A DNA stretch of 12,559 nt from positions 1-12,559 of the forward strand of contig CALALP010000022.1 in assembly GCA_937925515.1 (NCBI GenBank), in the 5' to 3' direction. Made by a program: the position numbers and the translations under genes. The notes beneath the pieces were generated by a model. The model was not told the origin of the DNA. It searched no databases and saw nothing but the letters and a program-made list of their open reading frames with translations. Shown here piece by piece: positions 7,315 to 12,559 of this stretch (its first letter is position 1; each line of letters opens with the position of its first letter). This stretch comes from an uncultured Lachnoanaerobaculum sp. Its GTDB lineage: Bacteria > Bacillota > Clostridia > Lachnospirales > Lachnospiraceae.

Positions 7315-8526
7315 ATGTCTAAGTTTGATAAGTATTTTTTAATGAATATAGATGATATTATAGAGTATACACTTGAAAAACTACCCAATATGAATTGGGA
7401 TAAAGAAAGCATGAAAGCAGTTGAAATAGGCGACGGCAATCTAAACTATGTATTTAAGGTTTGGGATAATAATGGCAATTCAGTTATTATAAAACATGCA
7501 GGAGAGGCACTTAGAATATCAGATCAGATGAAAGTTTCAACAGACAGAAACCGTATAGAATCTGAAATTTTACTCATAGAAGAAACTTATGCAAAGGGAA
7601 TGGTTCCTCATATTTATTTTTATGATACTGTAATGAGTGCTTGTGGCATGGAAGATTTATCAGATCATAAACTTATGAGATATGCACTTATGGAGCAGGA
7701 AATTTTTCCTAAGTTTGCAAAAGATATAGCAGAGTTTATGTTTAATACTCTTTTAAAAACAAGTGATGTAGTTATGGAACATAAGGCAAAAAAAGAGTTG
7801 GTAAAGAAATTTATTTCTCCTGAACTTTGCGAAATAACTGAAAATCTAGTGCTTATGGAACCTTACAATGATATAAATAAGCAAAATTCATTTACAAAGC
7901 AAAATGAAGAATTTGTAAAGAGAGAATTATATGAAGATGAGGAACTTATATTAGAAGTTGCAAAATTAAAGTTTGAGTTTATGACTAAGGCACAAGCACT
8001 TATACATGGAGATTTGCACACAGGTTCTATCTTTGTAAAACAAGACTCTACTAAGGTATTTGATCCTGAATTTGCTTTTTATGGTCCAATGGGTTATGAC
8101 ATTGGAAATGTTATAGCAAATCTAATATTTGCTTATGGCAAGGGATTAGAAAAAGAAAACAATGAGTTTTGCGATTGGATTTTAAAAACTATAACCGAGA
8201 TAATAGATATATTTATAAATGAATATAATGAGAATTTTGAAAAAATTGCAACAGAACCTATGGCTAAGGTAAAGGGATTTAAGGAGTATTATCTTAATGA
8301 TATATTAAAAGATACTGCCTCTTATGCAGGAACAGAGCTACATAGGCGAACAGTAGGAATGGCTAAGGTAAAAGATTTGACAAGTATTGAAAATGAAGAC
8401 ACAAGAGCTTTTACTGAAAGGCTTAATATATTATGTGGAAAAGACTACATTTTAAATAGTAGTAATTTTAAAAATGGGGTTGCATTTGCAAAGGCAGTTC
8501 TTAAAGCAAGAGCTGACGCAGAGTAG
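7315..8526 (+). CDS. mtnK: S-methyl-5-thioribose kinase
   Basis: MtnK phosphorylates 5-methylthioribose on C1 with ATP in the cytoplasm. The 403-residue protein matches the family length (about 400) and keeps its landmarks: EIGDGNLNYVF (nucleotide loop) at 37-47, MEDLS at 112-116, the catalytic loop HGDLHTGSIF at 231-240 with Asp233, the metal-binding DPE at 250-252 within DPEFAFYGPMGYDIG, and the Arg pair 344-345 of ELHRRT that contacts the substrate in known MtnK structures. The fold is that of aminoglycoside phosphotransferases, but the motifs are those of MtnK. Start ATG lies two bases after the permease stop, with AGAGGA upstream. The coupling with an importer suggests that an external sugar, not only internally made methylthioribose, is the substrate. 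A close variant such as 5-deoxyribose is possible, as MtnK enzymes can be promiscuous. Confidence 0.9.
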   Translation: MSKFDKYFLMNIDDIIEYTLEKLPNMNWDKESMKAVEIGDGNLNYVFKVWDNNGNSVIIKHAGEALRISDQMKVSTDRNRIESEILLIEETYAKGMVPHIYFYDTVMSACGMEDLSDHKLMRYALMEQEIFPKFAKDIAEFMFNTLLKTSDVVMEHKAKKELVKKFISPELCEITENLVLMEPYNDINKQNSFTKQNEEFVKRELYEDEELILEVAKLKFEFMTKAQALIHGDLHTGSIFVKQDSTKVFDPEFAFYGPMGYDIGNVIANLIFAYGKGLEKENNEFCDWILKTITEIIDIFINEYNENFEKIATEPMAKVKGFKEYYLNDILKDTASYAGTELHRRTVGMAKVKDLTSIENEDTRAFTERLNILCGKDYILNSSNFKNGVAFAKAVLKARADAE

Positions 8527-8547
8527 TTTAGATTAGAAAGGAAGATT

Positions 8548-9612
8548 ATGAACGCATTAATGCTTGATACAGTAAAGCTTAGTGAAAACAGAGAATACTT
8601 AGAGATTCTTGACCAAACTTTACTACCGAAAACAGTTAAGGTTTTAAATATAGGTAAGCTGGAGGATATTTGGGAGGCTATAAAAGTTCTAAGAGTAAGA
8701 GGAGCTCCTGCAATAGGAGTTACTGCCGCACTTGGAATAGCTCTTTGTTCATCAAAATTGGAAACAAAGGATATAAATGAATTTGAAAAAGAGTTTCTAA
8801 AAATGAAAGACTATTTAGCAAGTTCAAGACCGACAGCAGTCAATTTATTTTGGGCTTTAAATAGAATGGAAAAGACTTTTAATAAAAATAAAGATAAGTC
8901 TATTTCTGAGATTAAAGAGATATTATTTAAAGAGGCAGAAGATATAAGACAAGAGGACATTCAAATAAGTAGAAATATAGGAGAAATCGGTTTAACTCTT
9001 TTGCATGAGGGCGACGGAATACTTACACATTGTAATGCAGGTACACTCGCAACTGCAAAATATGGTACTGCAACTGCTCCTATGTATTTAGCACTTGAAA
9101 AAGGGCTTAAAAATTTAAGAGTTTATTGTGATGAAACAAGACCATTATTACAAGGTGCAAGACTTACTTCATTTGAAATGTTTAATGCAGGGATAGATAC
9201 AACTTTAATCTGCGATAATATGGCATCAATAGTGATGAAAAAAGGGCTTATTGATATAGTTTTTGTAGGTTGTGATAGAGTAGCAAGAAATGGAGATGCT
9301 GCAAATAAAATAGGAACTTCAGGGGTTGCAATACTTGCAAAACATTATGGAATACCATTTTATGTATGTGTTCCAAGTTCTACAATAGATATGGATACTG
9401 CTTGTGGAGATGATATTCCAATAGAAGAAAGAAATCCTGAGGAAGTTACTACTATGTGGTATAAGGAGAGAATGGCACCTGAGGGAGTAAAGGTATATAA
9501 TCCTGCATTTGATGTTACAGACCATTCTCTAATTACAGGCATTATAACTGAAAAAGGTCTTTGTACTGCTCCATTTGACAAAGCATTTGAAAAACTTGGT
9601 ATAGGTAAATAG
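8548..9612 (+). CDS. mtnA: S-methyl-5-thioribose-1-phosphate isomerase
   Basis: MtnA converts the furanose 1-phosphate made by MtnK into methylthioribulose-1-phosphate. The 354 residues match the family length. RGAPAIG lies at 51-57; the catalytic cysteine is Cys162 in THCNAGTLATA; the catalytic aspartate is Asp243 in VGCDRVARNGD; DETRPLLQGARLT at 195-207, ANKIGT at 252-257 and the C-terminal NPAFDVT at 318-324 are all present. The separate eIF2B-like and ribose-1,5-bisphosphate isomerase branches share the fold, but the whole set of motifs favours true MtnA. The gene starts 21 bases after mtnK with an AAGGAAG site and ends in TAGGAGG, in which the stop overlaps the ribosome site of the next gene. 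No mtnB, mtnW/X/D or class II aldolase gene follows in the window. Confidence 0.9.
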   Translation: MNALMLDTVKLSENREYLEILDQTLLPKTVKVLNIGKLEDIWEAIKVLRVRGAPAIGVTAALGIALCSSKLETKDINEFEKEFLKMKDYLASSRPTAVNLFWALNRMEKTFNKNKDKSISEIKEILFKEAEDIRQEDIQISRNIGEIGLTLLHEGDGILTHCNAGTLATAKYGTATAPMYLALEKGLKNLRVYCDETRPLLQGARLTSFEMFNAGIDTTLICDNMASIVMKKGLIDIVFVGCDRVARNGDAANKIGTSGVAILAKHYGIPFYVCVPSSTIDMDTACGDDIPIEERNPEEVTTMWYKERMAPEGVKVYNPAFDVTDHSLITGIITEKGLCTAPFDKAFEKLGIGK

Positions 9613-9620
9613 GAGGCGAC

Positions 9621-10604
9621 ATGAAAAAGATAATTAATGAGGCTAAGGAATATACAGATGATATGCTAAAGGGCATTTATAAGGCAAATGCAGATAAGGT
9701 TAAGTATGTTGCAAATGATTTAAGATGCTATTGTATTAAGGAAAAGAAAGACAAGGTTGCTATAATAACAGGCGGCGGCACAGGACATTTACCATTATTT
9801 TTAGGCTATGTAGGAAATGGACTTATTGACGGCTGTGCAGTAGGTTCTGTATTTCAATCTCCTTCTCCTGAACAGATTTATGAAATAAGTAAGGAAGTAG
9901 AATCAGGAAAAGGTATATTATATTTATATGGAAATTATACAGGAGATATAATGTGCTTTGATATGGCAAGCGAAATGTGTGAAATGGACGACATAGAAAC
10001 CATGTCTATTGTGGGGGCTGATGATGTAAATTCAGGCGAGCTAAGTGTAAGGCGAGGAGTTGCAGGAATTTATTTTATGTATAAGGCGGCAGGAGCAAAG
10101 GCAGATATGGGAGGTACTTTAAAAGAAGTATTTGCGGCTGCTAAAAAAGCAAAGGACAATACAAGGACAGTAGGTTTTGCATTGACTCCTTGTATTATAC
10201 CTGAAGTTGGTAAGGCAAACTTTAGCCTTGGAGAAAATGAAATGGCTATGGGTATGGGCATACATGGAGAACCGGGGATATGGAATGGGCCTCTAAAGAC
10301 TTCATTAGAAATAGCAAAAGAATCTCTTGAAACTTTACTTAAGGATATGCCGGTAGAAAAGGGAGAGGAGATAGCTTTACTTGTAAATGGACTTGGAGCA
10401 ACTTCACTTGAGGAATTATATATTTTAACTTCTGATATTTATGATATTTTAGGAGAAAAAGGAATAAAGATTTACAAGTCAATAGTTGGAGAATATGCTA
10501 CATCTATGGAAATGTCAGGAGCATCAATAAGTATTTGTAAACTAGATGATGAGATGAAAGAATGGCTTGATTTTAAAGTAGACACACCTTTTGTTAAGAA
10601 TTAG
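9621..10604 (+). CDS. DhaK-like ketose kinase, substrate-binding subunit
   Basis: The DhaK family binds short ketoses covalently through a histidine; the DhaL partner supplies phosphate. This 327-residue protein has GGGTGHLP at 51-58 (His56), NYTGD at 105-109 (Asp109) and GIHGEPGI at 213-220 (His215), which correspond to His56, Asp109 and His218 of the E. coli enzyme, so the active site is complete. It is about 30 residues shorter than E. coli DhaK. The stretches GHLPLFLGYVGNGLIDG and EYATSMEMSGASIS read more like the paralogue branch that includes erythrulose-type sugar kinases than like the glycerol-pathway DhaK. That placement is from memory and needs a tree. It sits eight bases after mtnA and ten before the DhaL gene, so it is co-expressed with the methylthioribose enzymes. 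The true substrate is unknown; a C4-C5 ketose or a ketose phosphate is plausible. Confidence 0.8.
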   Translation: MKKIINEAKEYTDDMLKGIYKANADKVKYVANDLRCYCIKEKKDKVAIITGGGTGHLPLFLGYVGNGLIDGCAVGSVFQSPSPEQIYEISKEVESGKGILYLYGNYTGDIMCFDMASEMCEMDDIETMSIVGADDVNSGELSVRRGVAGIYFMYKAAGAKADMGGTLKEVFAAAKKAKDNTRTVGFALTPCIIPEVGKANFSLGENEMAMGMGIHGEPGIWNGPLKTSLEIAKESLETLLKDMPVEKGEEIALLVNGLGATSLEELYILTSDIYDILGEKGIKIYKSIVGEYATSMEMSGASISICKLDDEMKEWLDFKVDTPFVKN

Positions 10605-10613
10605 AGGTTAAGT

Positions 10614-11258
10614 ATGAAAAGTATAAAAAGAGATGATTTAAAGGGTTTATTTGAGAGTATTTCAAATGAAATGACAGCTAGAAAAGATGAACTTTGCGAA
10701 ATGGACGCTCTTTTAGGCGACGGAGATTTAGGGCTTACTATGAGTAAGGGTTTTGCAGATTTGCCTAGTTATATAGAGAGCTTAGATGAGGAAAGAGTTG
10801 GAAAATGTATCTCAAAATGTGGTATGAGATTTTCAGGAGTAATTCCCTCAACTATGGGTTTTTTACTAGGTTCAGGCTTTATGAATGGTGGTAAAGCTAT
10901 TGGAGAGGCAGCAGAAATAACTGCAAAAGAGTTTAGTGCTTTTTTAGGAGGCTTTGCAGAGGGCATTAAAAAGCGTGGCAAATGTGAAGTTGGAGATAGA
11001 ACTGTACTTGATAGCATAAATACTGCGTATGAATATTCTAAAAAAGCATTTGATGATAATAATGATATAAGCCTAGAAGAAATTGCAAAAAAGGCTTATG
11101 AGGGTGCATTAAAGGGGCTTGAAGATACCAAGAATATGACACCTAAATTTGGAAAAGCGGCAGTACATAAGGATAATGCAGCCGGCAGAGAAGACCAAGG
11201 TGCAAAAGCAGGAATGTATTTAATAAAAGCTATGTGCGAGTATATTAATAAACCTTGA
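10614..11258 (+). CDS. DhaL-like ketose kinase, nucleotide-binding subunit
   Basis: The 214-residue protein is an all-helical DhaL-type domain. The Mg-nucleotide site is seen in EMDALLGDGDLG, with Asp31, Asp36 and Asp38 matching the three metal-binding aspartates of DhaL. VGDRTVLD at 126-133 and GREDQGAKAG at 191-200 correspond to the family GDKTMLD and GHxDPGA motifs, both somewhat divergent, and the usual GRASY is reduced to GKAAV (180-184). It would hold ATP or ADP and transfer phosphate to the substrate held by the DhaK-like partner. No DhaM (the PTS phosphoryl donor) is encoded nearby, so either ATP is used directly or DhaM is elsewhere. Start ATG 10614 follows AGAGGTTAA, nine bases after the previous stop. 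It appears to be the last gene of the compact part of the operon; no terminator hairpin with a T-run follows. Confidence 0.8.
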   Translation: MKSIKRDDLKGLFESISNEMTARKDELCEMDALLGDGDLGLTMSKGFADLPSYIESLDEERVGKCISKCGMRFSGVIPSTMGFLLGSGFMNGGKAIGEAAEITAKEFSAFLGGFAEGIKKRGKCEVGDRTVLDSINTAYEYSKKAFDDNNDISLEEIAKKAYEGALKGLEDTKNMTPKFGKAAVHKDNAAGREDQGAKAGMYLIKAMCEYINKP

Positions 11259-11322
11259 TAGAAAACATTGATTAGGTTATATTACTATTGGTTGGAGTTT
11301 GTTGTGAATTATCTATCTATGA

Positions 11323-11437
11323 GGGTGTCGCAAAATTAATTTTTACTAGTAGCTATGTTTACCGTACAGATACAAAGAAAACTATATTTGCTAATTTAAA
11401 GACTTTCTATTATATGTCTTGTACTTTTGCGACACCC
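11323..11437 (+). mobile_element. MITE-like element with 13-bp terminal inverted repeats
   Basis: GGGTGTCGCAAAA at 11323-11335 and its exact reverse complement TTTTGCGACACCC at 11425-11437 bound a 115-bp AT-rich stretch without a credible gene. The first ~38 bp closely resemble 12453-12491, so the same kind of end occurs twice in the window. The structure fits a miniature inverted-repeat element or an internally deleted insertion sequence. No matching target duplication is obvious at its edges. It lies inside the 261-bp gap between the DhaL-like gene and the ribokinase gene, and could affect read-through between them. Confidence 0.6.
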
Positions 11438-11468
11438 CATATAATAATAAATATAACTTTGTTGTTTT
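11436..11468 (+). repeat. Left copy of an inverted repeat flanking the ribokinase gene
   Basis: This 33-base stretch, starting CCCATATAATAATAAATA and ending TTGTTGTTTT, is the reverse complement of 12507-12543 apart from one base and a four-base slippage insertion in the other copy. Weaker similarity continues for about 25 bases past 11468 (AGAGAA, AAAAA, ATAG). It abuts the right end of the MITE-like element. Confidence 0.65.
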
Positions 11469-11519
11469 CCAATAGAGAATTAAAAAGTTTATAGAATAAT
11501 TTCAAGAGGAGATTTACAC

Positions 11520-12428
11520 ATGAAAAAGGTGCTGGTTATTGGTAGCTTAAATATAGATTTATCAGTAAGGCTTAACACTATGCCGCTTGTAGGAGAAACA
11601 ATACTCGGAAAAAGTTTAAATTACATAGCAGGAGGAAAAGGAGCTAATCAAGCAGCTAGTATAGGAAAGCTAGGAGGTAACGTTGCTATGCTTGCCTGTG
11701 TAGGCGATGACGGCTTTGGAAAAGTAGAAATTGATACACTTTCAAGTCTTAGAGTAGATACAAGCAGAATTAAGATAAAAAAAGATATTCCAACCGGTAC
11801 AGCACTTATATATGTAGATGATAATGGAAATAACAGCATAGTAGTAATAGCAGCAGCAAATGATTATTGTGATATAGATTATATAAGGGAAAATGAAGAC
11901 TTGCTAAAAGAAAGTGATTACATACTTATGCAGCAAGAAATACCTTATGAGAGTGTGGAATATGTAGCAAAAAAAGCAAAGGAACTTGGAAAAACAGTTA
12001 TATTAAATCCTGCACCTGCAAGACAATTATCAGATGAACTACTTTCAAATATAGACTATCTAACCCCTAATGAAACAGAGCTGATGAAAATAACTTCATT
12101 AAGTTGTAATGATGACAAAGAAATAGAGAAAGCCTGCAAGTATCTACTAGAGAAAGGAGTTAAAAATGTTATTGTAACGCTTGGCGAAAATGGTTCTATG
12201 CTTGTAAATAAAGATTTAGTAGAAAAAATAAGTGCTTTTAAGGTTAAGTCTTTTGATACTACGGCAGCAGGAGATTGCTTTAATGGAGCATTTGTAACTG
12301 CTTTATCAAAAGGAGATAGTTTAAAAGAGGCGATAACATTTGCCTCAAAGGCTGCTGCGATTTCAGTTACAAGAAAAGGAGCGATAAGTTCATTACCAAG
12401 TCTTAAGGAAATATTAGATTTAGAGTAG
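11520..12428 (+). CDS. Ribokinase-family (PfkB) sugar kinase
   Basis: The 302-residue protein has the standard ribokinase pattern: VIGSLNIDL at 6-14, GGKGANQA at 38-45, NPAPA at 163-167, TPNETE at 182-187, TLGENG at 220-225 and DTTAAGDCFNGAF at 246-258 with catalytic Asp252. Unlike the kinase domain fused to the repressor, all motifs are intact, so an active ATP-dependent enzyme is expected, most likely phosphorylating D-ribose at O5 or a related sugar. The ATG at 11520 follows AAGAGGAG. The gene is separated from the operon by 261 bp containing repeat elements, so it may have its own weak promoter or depend on read-through. It is bracketed by an inverted repeat. Ribose import by the same transporter is one way it could join the pathway. 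Confidence 0.85.
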   Translation: MKKVLVIGSLNIDLSVRLNTMPLVGETILGKSLNYIAGGKGANQAASIGKLGGNVAMLACVGDDGFGKVEIDTLSSLRVDTSRIKIKKDIPTGTALIYVDDNGNNSIVVIAAANDYCDIDYIRENEDLLKESDYILMQQEIPYESVEYVAKKAKELGKTVILNPAPARQLSDELLSNIDYLTPNETELMKITSLSCNDDKEIEKACKYLLEKGVKNVIVTLGENGSMLVNKDLVEKISAFKVKSFDTTAAGDCFNGAFVTALSKGDSLKEAITFASKAAAISVTRKGAISSLPSLKEILDLE

Positions 12429-12451
12429 CATTAAAAATGTTTGATGTATTT

Positions 12452-12506
12452 GGGGTGTCGCAAAACTAATTTTACTAATAACACTATGTTTTTTGTTCTC
12501 TGCTTA
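12452..12506 (+). repeat. Second copy of the MITE/IS end, GGGGTGTCGCAAAA
   Basis: Starting 24 bases after the ribokinase stop, GGGGTGTCGCAAAA and the following CTAATTTTACTAATA match the left end of the element at 11323, in the same orientation, over about 38 bp. No opposite end or transposase is visible before the window ends, so it is either an incomplete remnant or the start of an element that continues outside. Confidence 0.55.
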
Positions 12507-12543
12507 AAAACAACAAAATTATATTTATTTATTATTATATGGG
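12507..12543 (-). repeat. Right copy of the inverted repeat flanking the ribokinase gene
   Basis: These 37 bases, ending ATTATTATATGGG, are the inverted counterpart of 11436-11468 with one substitution and one extra four-base unit. Together the two copies enclose the whole ribokinase gene in a segment of about 1.1 kb. The next bases, TTTGTCCCCC, resemble the start of the hairpin at 4720 but are cut by the window end. Confidence 0.6.
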
Positions 12544-12559
12544 ATTTGTCCCCCTACGG

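Noticed and set aside
11288..11494. Open frame of 68 codons between the DhaL-like and ribokinase genes
   Set aside because: It spans the inverted-repeat element, lacks a ribosome binding site and has no recognisable motif.
11441..11519. Own promoter for the ribokinase gene
   Set aside because: TTGTTT and TATAGA are present, but no pair has spacing near 17 bases; support was too weak to list.
1..12559. CRISPR array, tRNA or rRNA genes
   Set aside because: No regularly spaced repeats, cloverleaf-like segments or conserved rRNA stretches were found by reading the sequence.

Overview
The window is AT-rich, with strong AGGAGG-type ribosome binding sites, tightly packed same-strand operons and a lipoprotein signal typical of Gram-positive bacteria. 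It looks like an anaerobic low-GC Firmicute, perhaps of the Clostridia/Lachnospiraceae type. The taxon is an inference from style, not from a marker gene.

Layout. Left edge (1-1330): a possible C-terminal scrap of a plus-strand gene, then on the minus strand a HigA-type antitoxin fused to an ImmA/IrrE peptidase domain. Directly upstream of it is only the last ~40 codons of a HigB-type toxin. Next (1302-3197, minus) is a 631-residue regulator that joins a LacI DNA-binding domain and sugar-binding domain to a complete PfkB/ribokinase domain. A 291-bp divergent intergenic region (3198-3488) holds a good sigma-A-like promoter facing right and a near-perfect 33-bp palindrome at its expected start point. 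From 3489 to 11258 runs a plus-strand operon: sugar-binding lipoprotein, twin ABC ATPase, permease, methylthioribose kinase (mtnK), methylthioribose-1-phosphate isomerase (mtnA), DhaK-like and DhaL-like kinase subunits. A 261-bp gap containing a ~115-bp element with 13-bp terminal inverted repeats separates this operon from a free ribokinase-family gene (11520-12428). The right edge repeats one end of the same element family.

How it may work. The ABC importer would bring in a furanose-type sugar. The clear MtnK and MtnA active sites predict 5-methylthioribose, or a relative such as 5-deoxyribose, phosphorylated at C1 and isomerised to the ketose-1-phosphate. In the known dihydroxyacetone-phosphate shunt an aldolase then cleaves this product; in the classical methionine salvage pathway MtnB and later enzymes follow. 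Neither an aldolase nor any later salvage enzyme is present here. Instead there is a two-subunit DhaK/DhaL kinase with all substrate and Mg-ATP residues, plus a ribokinase-family enzyme. This combination, under a kinase-fused LacI regulator, is the most interesting feature of the window and may be a sugar pathway that is undescribed or at least not obvious. I know of no S-box-like leader in front of the operon; control appears to be by the palindromic operator.
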